Source: SFTJ01 sp045613305
Lineage (GTDB): Bacteria > Bacteroidota > Bacteroidia > Bacteroidales > Muribaculaceae
Direction of reading: 5' to 3'
Length of the DNA stretch: 64,000 nt
Assembly (NCBI GenBank): GCA_045613305.1
Contig: JAZLAU010000023.1
Coordinates: forward strand, 62,001 to 126,000
Shown here: piece by piece, positions 1 through 8,053 of the stretch
How the letters are laid out: the number at the start of each line of letters is the position of its first letter
Position numbering within the stretch: position 1 is the stretch's first letter
The notes under the pieces: model-generated
Told to the model about the DNA's origin: nothing
Seen by the model: only the letters and a program-made list of their open reading frames with translations
Databases searched by the model: none
Position numbers and translations under genes: made by a program

Positions 1-1
1 G

Positions 2-715
2 CCGGTTAAAAATATTGTTGATGGGTTTACAAGTTGCTTCATTGTCTTTTATTTGTTTATACCATTTTTGTCTATATTGGTAAATAATTTAACGAAGAAA
101 CAACATTTAGCGTTGATTGTTTTGTGCTTGAGCGTATTTACATTGTGGGCAATGTTGCCATGGTATTCAGTTAGAAGTAACTATGTCGTATGGTTTAGTG
201 TATTGTTTTTTATTGGTTCTTATTTGAGAATGTATAATGTTGGAGAGTATATTTCATCCAAGAAATGGGCTAGAGGTTTATTGTTGTCAATTGTTTTATC
301 AAGTTTAAGTGTTGTTTGTTTAATCTTCTTAGGAAAAAATGACAATGCATATTACTTTGTTGCTGATTCTAATGCGATATTGGCAGTTGTAACAAGTTTG
401 TCTGCTTTTATGTTCTTTAAAAGTTTAAAGATTAAATATAGCAAAGTGATTAATGTAATAGGTGCATCTACGTTTGGGGTGCTGTTAATACATGCCAATA
501 GTGGGACTATGCGTATTTGGTTATGGCGAGATTTATTAGATAATATAGGCTGGTATGATAAGAATATATATTTACATTCAATTGTGTCGGTTTTGCTGGT
601 GTTTACAATATGCTCAATTCTTGAAATTATTAGGAAAAAATATATAGAAAAGCCAATGTTTGTATATTTAGATAAGTTTTTCGAAGAAAAGAAATGTGTA
701 AAATATTGGAATTGA
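2..715 (+). CDS. Acyltransferase 3 family membrane protein (3' part only)
   Basis: The reading frame is open from the first bases of the window, so the N-terminus lies outside. What remains is about 237 residues with several hydrophobic membrane segments, ending in a basic tail. The visible pattern (F-x-x-F-Y-L-F-I-P near the left edge, regularly spaced helices, a late 'LLIHAN' segment and a closing 'EKP' motif) fits the C-terminal half of acyltransferase 3 (OafA/YrhL-like) proteins. These put acetyl or other acyl groups on surface polysaccharides from the inner membrane. The catalytic N-terminal His region is not in view. A TTG at 53 could be mistaken for a start, but codons upstream of it continue the same family pattern. 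The HD gene begins 2 nt after the stop. Confidence 0.75.
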   Translation, partial: PVKNIVDGFTSCFIVFYLFIPFLSILVNNLTKKQHLALIVLCLSVFTLWAMLPWYSVRSNYVVWFSVLFFIGSYLRMYNVGEYISSKKWARGLLLSIVLSSLSVVCLIFLGKNDNAYYFVADSNAILAVVTSLSAFMFFKSLKIKYSKVINVIGASTFGVLLIHANSGTMRIWLWRDLLDNIGWYDKNIYLHSIVSVLLVFTICSILEIIRKKYIEKPMFVYLDKFFEEKKCVKYWN

Positions 716-717
716 GT

Positions 718-1341
718 ATGAAAGAAGAATTGGTAAAATATATTGAGAGTGAAATAATTCCTCGTTATGAAAACTTTGATGCGGCGCATGGTGTGGCGCA
801 TGTACGTTATGTTATAGATGAAAGTCTGCGCTTGGCGCAATATTTTGATGTGGACGTTAATATGGTTTATGCCATAGCTGCTTATCACGACACTGGATTG
901 TGTGAGGGGCGTGCAACGCATCATGTGGTGTCGGGGCGAATTGTAATGGAAGATGAGAAGCTTAAGGCTTTCTTTTCAGATTCGCAGTTGCAGACTATGA
1001 GGGACGCTGTGGAGGACCATCGTGCATCGAATGAACATGCCCCTCGAAGTGTGTACGGCTGTATAGTTGCTGAAGCTGACCGTCAAATCGACCCAATGGT
1101 AACTATACGCCGAACTATTCAATATGGGCTTTCGCATTATCCGGAATTGGGAGAAGAGGAGCAGTACGAGAGAATGCTTTTGCATTTACACGAAAAATAT
1201 GCTGAGGGTGGTTATTTGAAACTGTATGTAAAGCAGTCTTCAAATGCTGAAAGATTGGCGCAATTAAGGAAAATAATTGTCGATGAAGAGCAGTTGAATG
1301 CAATATTTTGTAGGATATATGCAGAAGAAACCGAAGCCTAA
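718..1341 (+). CDS. HD-domain phosphohydrolase
   Basis: A soluble protein of 207 residues in the HD superfamily of metal-dependent phosphohydrolases. Visible metal ligands are His28 in 'AHGVAH', the paired His57-Asp58 in 'AYHDTG', and a later conserved 'EDHRAS' segment. The substrate cannot be read from sequence; relatives act on nucleotides or other phosphoesters. The ATG at 718 is preferred because the domain starts directly after it. An ATG at 694 in the same frame would overlap the acyltransferase gene by 22 nt and add 8 unconserved-looking residues. The gene converges on murI, with only 3 nt between stop codons and no obvious terminator. Confidence 0.8.
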   Translation: MKEELVKYIESEIIPRYENFDAAHGVAHVRYVIDESLRLAQYFDVDVNMVYAIAAYHDTGLCEGRATHHVVSGRIVMEDEKLKAFFSDSQLQTMRDAVEDHRASNEHAPRSVYGCIVAEADRQIDPMVTIRRTIQYGLSHYPELGEEEQYERMLLHLHEKYAEGGYLKLYVKQSSNAERLAQLRKIIVDEEQLNAIFCRIYAEETEA

Positions 1342-1344
1342 TGC

Positions 1345-2178
1345 TTAAAGGTCGATGTGCGTTGGGCTAATGTTTTCTTCAAGGAATATTGATGCCAAAT
1401 CTCCAAATTTTTCTGCTGATTCGGTTGTTAAATATTTGCAAGAAGCACCTTTTGAAAGCCTTTGCTCCATTTCGTGGTGTCGGCTTAAATAGTCTTTAAG
1501 GCTTTCGGCCACAATTGGCCCTTGTTGAACAATGTTGATTCCGCAGGGTGTGTATTGCTCTATTTTGTTGATTAGCAGCGGGTAATGTGTGCAACCTAAA
1601 ATGATAGAATCGATGTTGGCATCCATCGAAAGGAGTTGTTTTATGTCTTTTTCTACAAAATAGTCGGCTCCTGGGTTGCAGTATTCCTTATTTTCAATTA
1701 AAGGCACCCACATAGGGCAGGCGTGACCTGAGGTTTTGAAGTGTGGGTGAAGTTTGCTAATCTCGATGTTGTAAGATTCGCTTTGAATGGTGCCAGGTGT
1801 GCCAAAAATGCCCACACTGCCGGTTTTAGAAATGTTGCCTATTTGTTCTACTGTAGGTCTGATTACTCCAAGCACTCTTCGGTTTGGGTCAATCAGTGGC
1901 AGGTCGTTTTGCTGAATAGTGCGCAATGCTTTAGCAGATGCTGTGTTACATGCTAAAATCACTAATTGGCATCCTTGAGAGAAGAGATATTTTACGGCTT
2001 GAAGGGTGAAGCGGTAAACGATGTCAAACGAACGTGAACCGTAAGGAGCACGGGCATTATCGCCAAGGAATAGGTAATCGTAGTCAGGTAAAGTTTTGCG
2101 GATGTCTTTTAGAATAGTAAGACCTCCAAAACCAGAGTCGAATATGCCTATTGGAGAATATGTTTTAGTGTTTGACAT
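1345..2178 (-). CDS. murI: Glutamate racemase
   Basis: This 277-residue cytoplasmic enzyme interconverts L- and D-glutamate and supplies D-Glu for peptidoglycan. Family marks are all present: 'GIFDSGFGG' at residues 11-19 with the conserved Asp14, the first catalytic cysteine Cys77 in 'CNTASA', and the second, Cys196, in 'GCTHYP'. Length is normal for the family. It is transcribed alone on the minus strand, away from the sugar operon to its right, and has a possible -7 box (TATTTTTG, 2220-2227) about 40 nt upstream of the ATG. Confidence 0.96.
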   Translation of the reverse strand: MSNTKTYSPIGIFDSGFGGLTILKDIRKTLPDYDYLFLGDNARAPYGSRSFDIVYRFTLQAVKYLFSQGCQLVILACNTASAKALRTIQQNDLPLIDPNRRVLGVIRPTVEQIGNISKTGSVGIFGTPGTIQSESYNIEISKLHPHFKTSGHACPMWVPLIENKEYCNPGADYFVEKDIKQLLSMDANIDSIILGCTHYPLLINKIEQYTPCGINIVQQGPIVAESLKDYLSRHHEMEQRLSKGASCKYLTTESAEKFGDLASIFLEENISPTHIDL

Positions 2179-2219
2179 TATTAAAAGAGTTATTATTTGT
2201 ATGCTTCAAAATTCTTATG

Positions 2220-2227
2220 CAAAAATA
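2220..2227 (-). promoter_or_regulatory. Possible -7 box of murI
   Basis: TATTTTTG on the minus strand matches the Bacteroidota -7 consensus TAnnTTTG. No -33 TTG is seen at the right distance, so this is tentative. Confidence 0.35.
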
Positions 2228-2319
2228 AGGACAAAGTTTGAAATATTAGCTTAAAGTTAATGAAAAGCTTATTAAAACAATTGTTCAGATAGTTAATGTA
2301 GGACCAACAAGGAAAAATA

Positions 2320-3447
2320 TTAACTGTTGAAGCCGTTTATGATTTGAGCTATAATTGTGGCATCGTTAGGCGTTAGTGGCGCTGCTATCGGAAGGCTCAC
2401 AAGTTGATTAGCGATTTTTTCGGTAACTGGCATTTGAATGTCGGCAAATTCGTTGTAGCATGGTTGCTTGTGAGGCGGAATTTCGTAGTGAATGTCAGTT
2501 TCGATACCGTTTATTTTTAAGTATTCGCGAAATTCCTCTCGTTCAGCGATTTGAATAGGGTATTGGTGCCAAACTTGTCGCATATCAGTGAAAATTGTTG
2601 GTTTTGTAACCAGTTGGTTTTTTATTTCACGATTATATGCTTCAGCAATAGAACGTCGTCGGGCTGTTTCTTGGTCAAGATGTCGAAGTTTCACTCTCAA
2701 AACGGCCGCTTGTATTTCATCCATACGGCAATTGTATCCTTTGTAGATGTTGTGATAACGGCGGTCAGAGCCGTAATTGGCTAAGGCCCTTACGATATTT
2801 GCTATTTTCTCGTTGTTAGTGGTTATTGCACCGGCGTCGCCAAAAGCTCCAAGATTTTTAGTTGGATAGAAGCTGTTAGCGGCAGCGTTGCCAAGTCCGC
2901 CGGTGGCTTTTGTGCCGTGAATTCCGCAGCATGAAGCCTTCGCTCCAATTGCCTGAGCGTTATCTTCAATAATTACGAGGTCGTAATCTTGGGCAAGGCG
3001 TATGATGGTTTCATCCCAACATGGGTTGCCATATAAGTGTACGGGCATAATGGCGCGAGTGCGTGCATTAATCACCTCTTCAATCTTAGATGTGTTGATG
3101 TTTAAAGTAATAGGGTCCATGTCGACTAATCGAGGTATTAGCCCATTGTCGCTGATTGCTAATAATGATGCAATGTAGGTGTTGGCCGACACGATAATTT
3201 CGTCTCCGTCGCAAAAAATGCCTTCTTCTTTATATGCTCTAATGATTAGCCGTAGAGCATCAAGTCCGTTGCTTACGGCAACGCAGAATTTTGTTTGGCA
3301 GAGGTTTGCAATTTCATTCTCGAGAGTAGCAGTTTCTTCGCCGTGGAGGTAGATGCCGGAGTCGATTACTTTGCACACGGCGTCTTTTATTTCATTGATG
3401 TGCTGCGAATTGGCATGCTTTAGGTTGAGAAACGGAAACTTTTTCAT
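2320..3447 (-). CDS. DegT/DnrJ/EryC1-family sugar aminotransferase (FdtB-like)
   Basis: A PLP-dependent aminotransferase of 375 residues in the DegT/DnrJ/EryC1/StrS family, which aminates keto-sugars bound to dTDP or UDP. The Schiff-base lysine is Lys197 in 'FYPTKNLGA' and the pyridine-binding aspartate is Asp162 in 'IIEDNAQA'. The two genes upstream in the same operon encode FdtA-like keto-isomerases. That context points to a 3-keto-6-deoxyhexose acceptor, as for FdtB, which makes dTDP-3-amino-3,6-dideoxyhexoses for surface polysaccharide. The exact sugar is an inference. The gene starts 6 nt after the stop of its upstream neighbour and is last in the operon. Confidence 0.88.
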   Translation of the reverse strand: MKKFPFLNLKHANSQHINEIKDAVCKVIDSGIYLHGEETATLENEIANLCQTKFCVAVSNGLDALRLIIRAYKEEGIFCDGDEIIVSANTYIASLLAISDNGLIPRLVDMDPITLNINTSKIEEVINARTRAIMPVHLYGNPCWDETIIRLAQDYDLVIIEDNAQAIGAKASCCGIHGTKATGGLGNAAANSFYPTKNLGAFGDAGAITTNNEKIANIVRALANYGSDRRYHNIYKGYNCRMDEIQAAVLRVKLRHLDQETARRRSIAEAYNREIKNQLVTKPTIFTDMRQVWHQYPIQIAEREEFREYLKINGIETDIHYEIPPHKQPCYNEFADIQMPVTEKIANQLVSLPIAAPLTPNDATIIAQIINGFNS

Positions 3448-3453
3448 AATATA

Positions 3454-3882
3454 TTATTTCAGAATTGCTGCTTTAAAGTCGTCGTAGTTGCGAATATAGT
3501 CAGATTCAATATATTTGTTTGAAGCAATAACTAAACAAACCGAACCTCCAGAGAAATTTTCAAGAGTGTTCCAAATGCCTGGGGCAATGAGCAGCGCTTG
3601 ATTTGGGCGGTTTAGCGTGAATCGTTTTTTATTGTAACCATCATCAGCAATTACGTCAAAGCAACCACTAGCCGCTACAATAAGAGAATAGCACTCTTTG
3701 TGAGAATGTCCTCCACGTTCGGCACCAGCAGGAACGTCGTATAGGTAATAAACACGCTCGGTGTCAAAAGGTATTTCTTTTCCGTTTTGCACAACGGTTA
3801 AATTGCCGTTTCGGTGATGGTTCATCTCAAGATTGATGATGTGGCAATCGCTGATGTTAGTTTTTCCGTGGTAGTCGTTCAT
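3454..3882 (-). CDS. FdtA/QdtA-like dTDP-sugar 3,4-ketoisomerase
   Basis: A small 142-residue cupin of the WxcM-like/FdtA family, which moves a keto group from C4 to C3 of dTDP-4-keto-6-deoxyglucose. It carries the full active-site signature around residues 49-61, 'YDVPAGAERGGHSH', with both histidines (His59 and His61) that act as base and acid in characterised FdtA enzymes. It overlaps the end of the next FdtA-like gene upstream by 4 nt (ATGA) and lies 6 nt before the aminotransferase. It is therefore the likely active isomerase of the operon. Confidence 0.85.
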   Translation of the reverse strand: MNDYHGKTNISDCHIINLEMNHHRNGNLTVVQNGKEIPFDTERVYYLYDVPAGAERGGHSHKECYSLIVAASGCFDVIADDGYNKKRFTLNRPNQALLIAPGIWNTLENFSGGSVCLVIASNKYIESDYIRNYDDFKAAILK

Positions 3883-4283
3883 AATTTCAATAATTTAAAT
3901 TGTTCGAAATCACGGATGTATTCCTCTTCGGAGAAATTTGTAGAAGCGAGAACAAGCACAACAGAGTTGGTTGAGAAGTTATCGATGCTGCGCCAGGTCA
4001 TGGCCGGTATGTAAAGGCCATAGTTAGAACGAGCCATGTGGAAACGTTGCTCCTTTTGACCGTCGTTAATTACGATATCGAAACTGCCAGATAGGGCCAC
4101 TATGAATTCTTCTTGAGAACGGAATGCATGCCCGTCGCGGTATTGACCGCCAGGAACGTCATAAATCCAATATGTGCGTCTGATATTGAAAGGTATGTGA
4201 TTGCTACTCTCAATAAACGATAAGTTGCCTCGTTCGTCAAGCAATTTTGGAAGGTCTATTATTTTAGCAATCGGTGATGACAT
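3879..4283 (-). CDS. Second FdtA-like cupin, active-site variant
   Basis: First gene of the sugar operon, 134 residues, clearly related to its downstream neighbour: shared 'YDVPGG', 'SGSFDI' and 'LVLAS' blocks on a WxcM-like cupin fold. The active-site block reads 'YRDGHAFRSQEEF', so His52 is kept but the second catalytic His is Phe54. It may be a weakly active or inactive paralogue, a partner subunit, or an enzyme of a different sugar step. The ATGA overlap with the next gene implies coupled translation. A -7 box (TAAATTTG) lies 18 nt upstream of the ATG. Confidence 0.8.
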   Translation of the reverse strand: MSSPIAKIIDLPKLLDERGNLSFIESSNHIPFNIRRTYWIYDVPGGQYRDGHAFRSQEEFIVALSGSFDIVINDGQKEQRFHMARSNYGLYIPAMTWRSIDNFSTNSVVLVLASTNFSEEEYIRDFEQFKLLKL

Positions 4284-4300
4284 ATTAAATGATTATATAG

Positions 4301-4308
4301 CAAATTTA
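4301..4308 (-). promoter_or_regulatory. -7 box of the sugar operon
   Basis: TAAATTTG on the minus strand, 18-25 nt upstream of the first FdtA-like start. It matches TAnnTTTG; no convincing -33 element. Confidence 0.4.
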
Positions 4309-4370
4309 ATTATAAAAGGTGAATAATAAAAATTATAAGTGCGAGAGAGTATAAATAAGTGCAATAAAAC

Positions 4371-4408
4371 ACAAAAAAGAAAGGCATACGAATTCGTATG
4401 CCTTTCTT
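4371..4408 (-). terminator. Terminator of the rplM-rpsI-rpsB-tsf operon
   Basis: A perfect inverted repeat (arms 4377-4392 and 4393-4408, centred on GAATTC) lies 21 nt after the tsf stop. On the minus strand it is followed by a run of T (A-run at 4373-4378 on the plus strand). It separates the ribosomal operon from the sugar operon. Confidence 0.85.
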
Positions 4409-4429
4409 GAGCTTGTATTAATTATAAAA

Positions 4430-5422
4430 TTAATTGTCAGCATTTAGGTTAACTCGCTTGAAAGCAGTAGCCTTAAGGTCCTTGTCGGCCTTTTGAAGGT
4501 AAGCAGCAACTGTTTCCTTAGTGTCGCCAAGTTCTTGTTCCATAAGAACGTTGTCCTTGAAGAACTTGTTAAGACGACCCTTAGCGATGTTTTGAATCAT
4601 AGCGTCGTTAAGGTTAGCAGCCTTTTCAGCAGCAACAGCTTCCTTAATTTCGCGAGCCTTAGCAGCTTCTTCTTCAGTCAACCAGCCCTTAGCGATGTTA
4701 GAAGCGATGTGGTCTTCAGAGTCAACAAGGTTAGGGTTCAAGCCAGCCTTAGTAAGAGCGTTGTCAACAGCCTTCTTAACCAATTCAAGCTTAGTCTTGT
4801 CGATAGCTGCTGTCATTTCTTGTTGCTTAACGTTTTCAGGAACTTCGTCGATAGTAACAGCGATTGGGTTCATAGAAGCAACTTGCATAGCGATTTCGCG
4901 AGCAACTTCGTCAGAGATTTCGCACTTGTTGAAACCAACGATAGCAGCAAGTTTGCCGTTGAAGTGGTTGTAAGCAACCACCTTAGCAGCTTCAACTGCT
5001 TCGTAAGCACCGATTTCCATCTTTTCACCAGTCTTACCTGTTTCTTCAACAACGCGTTCAGCTACAGTGCGTTTGCCAAGCTTAAGTTCCTTAACTTCAT
5101 CAAGAGTCTTAACCTTAGCTTCAAGAGCAGCTTGAAGGATTTCGTTAGTTAGAGACTTGAAACCATCAGTAGCAGCCACGAAGTCAGTTTCGCACTTAAG
5201 AGAAACTACTGCAGCAAATTCGCCGTTAACGCCAGCGATAGCGCGACCTTCAGAAGCGTCGCGGTCTTCGCGCTTAGCAGCGATAGCAAGACCTTTCTTG
5301 CGGATGATTTCGATAGCGGCATCGATGTCGTTGTTAGTTTCTACAAGAGCCTTCTTGCAGTCCATGATGCCAGCGCCAGTCATTTTACGAAGTTTATTGA
5401 TATCAGCGATAGTAACTGCCAT
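4430..5422 (-). CDS. tsf: Elongation factor Ts
   Basis: The 330-residue guanine-nucleotide exchange factor for EF-Tu. The N-terminal UBA-like region with 'LRKMTGAGIMDCKKAL' (about residues 10-25) and the 'CETDFVA' core motif are diagnostic. The ATG at 5422 is chosen because the conserved protein begins 'MAVTIADIN'; the frame stays open 63 nt further upstream, but that stretch has no family similarity and would overlap rpsB. It is last in the rplM-rpsI-rpsB-tsf operon, 37 nt after rpsB, and is followed by a strong terminator. Confidence 0.97.
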   Translation of the reverse strand: MAVTIADINKLRKMTGAGIMDCKKALVETNNDIDAAIEIIRKKGLAIAAKREDRDASEGRAIAGVNGEFAAVVSLKCETDFVAATDGFKSLTNEILQAALEAKVKTLDEVKELKLGKRTVAERVVEETGKTGEKMEIGAYEAVEAAKVVAYNHFNGKLAAIVGFNKCEISDEVAREIAMQVASMNPIAVTIDEVPENVKQQEMTAAIDKTKLELVKKAVDNALTKAGLNPNLVDSEDHIASNIAKGWLTEEEAAKAREIKEAVAAEKAANLNDAMIQNIAKGRLNKFFKDNVLMEQELGDTKETVAAYLQKADKDLKATAFKRVNLNADN

Positions 5423-5459
5423 ATCTGTCTTAGTTTTTTTAGTTGTTAGAAAATAATAA

Positions 5460-6260
5460 TTATTCAGCAGCTGTTTCTTCAGCAACTGGAGCAGCCTTGC
5501 GGCCTACGCGAGCGCGTTTTGGCTTAGCAACAACTTCTTCGCCTTCAGCGTCCTTGTTGTCAACCTTTTCAACCTTGCGTTCTTCAAGACCTTCTTGCAT
5601 TGCAGCACAAACGGTGTCAAGTACAAGTTCGATAGACTTAGAAGCGTCGTCGTTAGCTGGGATAACGAAGTCGATGTTAGTTGGGTCGCTGTTAGTGTCA
5701 ACGATGCCGAAAACTGGAATACCAAGACGGTTAGCTTCAGCAACTGCGATGTGTTCCTTCATAACGTCAACAACGAAAAGAGCAGAAGGTAGACGGCTTA
5801 GGTCAGCGATGCTGCCAAGGTTCTTTTCAAGTTTAGCGCGTTGACGAGTGATTTGAAGTTTTTCGCGCTTTGACAAGTTGTCGAAAGTACCATCCTTAGC
5901 CATCTTGTCGATAGCAGCCATCTTCTTGATAGCCTTGCGGATAGTAGGGAAGTTAGTAAGCATACCGCCTGGCCAGCGTTCGATAACGTAAGGCATGCCT
6001 ACAGAAGTAGCCTTGTCAGCAATTACTTGCTTAGCTTGCTTCTTAGTTGCAACGAAAAGCACGCGCTTTCCTGATTTAGCTATGTTCTTAAGAGCGTTAG
6101 CTGCTTCTTCAACCTTAGCTTGAGTCTTATATAGGTCAATGATGTGGATACCATTGCGCTCCATGAAAATGTAAGGAGCCATTGCAGGATTCCATTTTCT
6201 CTTTAGGTGTCCGAAGTGACATCCTGCTTCAAGTAGTTGTTCAAAACTTGGTGTTGCCAT
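5460..6260 (-). CDS. rpsB: 30S ribosomal protein S2
   Basis: Ribosomal protein S2 of 266 residues. The conserved start 'FEQLLEAGCHFGH', the 'WNPAM' and 'IIDLYKT' segments and the C-terminal 'ANDDAS' area are all present. The tail after residue 230 is acidic then Lys/Arg/Ala rich, as in other Bacteroidota S2 proteins. It lies between rpsI and tsf in the operon. The 150 nt separating it from rpsI hold a well-folded RNA element that could regulate this gene. Confidence 0.97.
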   Translation of the reverse strand: MATPSFEQLLEAGCHFGHLKRKWNPAMAPYIFMERNGIHIIDLYKTQAKVEEAANALKNIAKSGKRVLFVATKKQAKQVIADKATSVGMPYVIERWPGGMLTNFPTIRKAIKKMAAIDKMAKDGTFDNLSKREKLQITRQRAKLEKNLGSIADLSRLPSALFVVDVMKEHIAVAEANRLGIPVFGIVDTNSDPTNIDFVIPANDDASKSIELVLDTVCAAMQEGLEERKVEKVDNKDAEGEEVVAKPKRARVGRKAAPVAEETAAE

Positions 6261-6309
6261 TTTGATTTAATTTTTTTAATGTTGTTTACTTTCGTTTTTT
6301 GTTTTAATC

Positions 6310-6359
6310 AATTGCATGGTAGCCACCGACACTCTCGTGCAGTGAGAGTCCACGCAATT
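6310..6359 (-). ncRNA. Structured RNA element between rpsI and rpsB (putative S2 leader)
   Basis: On the minus strand a 10-bp outer stem (6350-6359 with 6310-6319, one G-U pair) encloses an inner hairpin (6344-6349 with 6331-6336, 7-nt loop) and an unpaired 11-nt segment at 6320-6330. The element ends 49 nt upstream of the rpsB ATG. Ribosomal proteins, including S2 in other bacteria, often regulate their own mRNA through leaders in such positions. The regulatory role is inference. No run of T follows directly, so it is not a simple terminator. Confidence 0.55.
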
Positions 6360-6410
6360 TCGATACTAAACTCTTATGCGTATAATATATAATAATGTGT
6401 AAAAAATATA

Positions 6411-6797
6411 TTAACGCTTGCTGAATTGGAATCTCTTGCGAGCCTTTGGTTGACCTGGCTTCTTACGTTCAACAGAACGTGGGTCGCGAGTCATGAATCC
6501 TTCTGCGCGAAGAGCTGCCTTATCGTCAGCATTGATTTTAACCAAAGCGCGAGCGATAGCAAGGCGAAGAGCTTCAGCTTGGCCCTTGTAACCGCCACCG
6601 CAAAGGTTTACGTTGATATCATATTTCTCAGCTACTTCAAGCTTGTTAAGAGGTTGCTTAACGATGAATTGAAGAATTGAAGATGGGAAATAAGTTTCCA
6701 AAGTTCTTTTGTTGATTGTAATCTTGCCTTCGCCTTCAGTAACGAATACGCGAGCAACTGCTGCTTTACGACGGCCTACTGCATTAATTTTTTCCAT
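6411..6797 (-). CDS. rpsI: 30S ribosomal protein S9
   Basis: Ribosomal protein S9, 128 residues. 'GRRKAAVARV' near the N-terminus, 'GGGYKGQAEA' in the middle, and the basic tail 'KARKRFQFSKR' that reaches the P-site tRNA are all present. It follows rplM by 11 nt, the usual L13-S9 pairing. Confidence 0.97.
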   Translation of the reverse strand: MEKINAVGRRKAAVARVFVTEGEGKITINKRTLETYFPSSILQFIVKQPLNKLEVAEKYDINVNLCGGGYKGQAEALRLAIARALVKINADDKAALRAEGFMTRDPRSVERKKPGQPKARKRFQFSKR

Positions 6798-6808
6798 ACT
6801 TCAATTTA

Positions 6809-7288
6809 TTACTTTAGAGTGTTGATATCAATTACTTTTGGGTTTTGAGCAGCGTGTGGGTGCTCAGCGCCGTTGTACACGTGAAGGTTCTTGATGATTT
6901 GTGCGCCAAGGCGGTTTTTAGGAAGCATACCCTTAACAACCTTGATGTACAATGGGTGCATACCAGCCTTCACAGCCTTAGAGTTAGACTTAGTCATAAG
7001 GATGCGAGGAGTAGCACTGCGTTGACCACCAGGATAACCTGTGTAAGAATAATAGATGCGGTCGTCCCACTTGTTGCCAGTAAGTTTCACCTTGTCAGCG
7101 TTGATGATGATAACGTTGTCACCACAGTCAGCGTGAGGAGTGAAGCATGGTTTGTACTTACCACGCAAAATTTTTGCAACTTTAGCGCAAAGGCGACCCA
7201 AAACTTGATCGGTAGCATCGATAACTACCCATTCTTTTTGAGCTGTTTCGGCAGTAGCCGAGATTGTTTTGTAACTTAAAGTATCCAC
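6809..7288 (-). CDS. rplM: 50S ribosomal protein L13
   Basis: Ribosomal protein L13, 159 residues, with 'WVVIDATDQVLGRL' near residue 20, 'GDNVIIINADKV' and 'MLPKNRLG'. The N-terminus 'MDTLSYKTISA' is typical of Bacteroidota L13. It is first in the four-gene operon; a strong Bacteroidota promoter lies about 110 nt upstream and the leader contains a stable hairpin. Confidence 0.97.
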   Translation of the reverse strand: MDTLSYKTISATAETAQKEWVVIDATDQVLGRLCAKVAKILRGKYKPCFTPHADCGDNVIIINADKVKLTGNKWDDRIYYSYTGYPGGQRSATPRILMTKSNSKAVKAGMHPLYIKVVKGMLPKNRLGAQIIKNLHVYNGAEHPHAAQNPKVIDINTLK

Positions 7289-7330
7289 TTTTAAATTCCT
7301 GATTAATAGTTAATTAAATATTCGTAAACA

Positions 7331-7359
7331 CGCTTAGAGCTTGGCCAAAAGCTCTTGCG
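7331..7359 (-). ncRNA. Leader hairpin of the rplM operon
   Basis: In the minus-strand leader, a perfect 7-bp stem (7349-7355 with 7336-7342, 6-nt loop) is extended by a 3-bp outer helix (7357-7359 with 7331-7333) across a small internal loop. It sits midway between the promoter and the rplM start, where autoregulatory binding sites for L13 occur in other bacteria. Function is inferred from position only. Confidence 0.45.
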
Positions 7360-7399
7360 GGCCTCTGAAATGATAAAAAATAAGGACATAATCGGACTG

Positions 7400-7430
7400 C
7401 AAAGGTACGACTTTTCTTTTAAATATCAAA
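7400..7430 (-). promoter_or_regulatory. Promoter of the rplM-rpsI-rpsB-tsf operon
   Basis: Minus strand TTTG (7427-7430), 19-nt spacer, TACCTTTG (7400-7407): a full match to the Bacteroidota -33/-7 promoter. The start of transcription should fall near 7395, giving a leader of about 105 nt. Confidence 0.8.
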
Positions 7431-7450
7431 GAGTTGCGATGATTTTTCTC

Positions 7451-8038
7451 TTAATTAAGAGTCATTTTTTCGTAACGATATCCCATTCGGTACATTTGCA
7501 TTGAAACGCCAATTTCAAACATGAGTTTTTCGACCGCGGCATACATATAGAATGCTTCGGTGCTTTGAGGCTCGATGCCTTGTCGGCGAATCATGGTAAG
7601 GGCGAGTTCGGCACATTCTTGTACGCAGCTTGTGAGTTTTTTTGCATCGTCGATGTCGCGTTGCTTGGTGCTGCTAAGGCTTATTCCGATGAGTTCTTCG
7701 GTGATATACTCGTCCATATAGTCGAATCCGCGCTTGTCGCGGATGAATTTGTAAAGGTCTTCACAGTCTTTCACGCTGTCCCACGCGCCGTCCCAGTACA
7801 CAGCAGCGCCCATGCCGTAATAAAGGGCCCAGCCGATAGCCACCATAGGGTAGTTGGCTATTTCAGGCACTGCGTCGGCCATGTATTGTGGGGCTGACTG
7901 TTGCCACTTTTCCGACAGTTCGGGGATGTCGTAGAGTTGATTGTTAAGCATTTGACGCGAAGTGCATAGCTTGATGAGTTCGCGTGTTAGATTGTCGATA
8001 AATATCTTTCGGCTGTAGATTGGCTGTTGTTCGTCCAT
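7451..8038 (-). CDS. Conserved hypothetical protein
   Basis: A 195-residue acidic soluble protein I cannot name. There is no signal peptide. The middle has a small hydrophobic, Gly-rich stretch ('IGWALYYGMGAAVYW'), and the C-terminal half looks helical with several Met and Tyr. The frame is open 18 nt upstream to 8056, but a -7 box at 8054-8061 overlaps that ATG, so 8038 ('MDEQQP') is the likely start with a short leader. It is transcribed towards the rplM promoter and is a single-gene unit. No function is proposed. Confidence 0.7.
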   Translation of the reverse strand: MDEQQPIYSRKIFIDNLTRELIKLCTSRQMLNNQLYDIPELSEKWQQSAPQYMADAVPEIANYPMVAIGWALYYGMGAAVYWDGAWDSVKDCEDLYKFIRDKRGFDYMDEYITEELIGISLSSTKQRDIDDAKKLTSCVQECAELALTMIRRQGIEPQSTEAFYMYAAVEKLMFEIGVSMQMYRMGYRYEKMTLN

Positions 8039-8053
8039 AAAATAAATTTTTTG

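Noticed and set aside
352..924. Open frame of 190 codons on the minus strand opposite the acyltransferase and HD genes
   Set aside because: It spans the junction of two well-supported plus-strand genes and its translation has no domain pattern; it is an antisense shadow.
4493..5152. 219-codon open frame antisense to tsf
   Set aside because: Ser/Val/Phe-rich reading of the complementary strand of a conserved gene; no start context or promoter.
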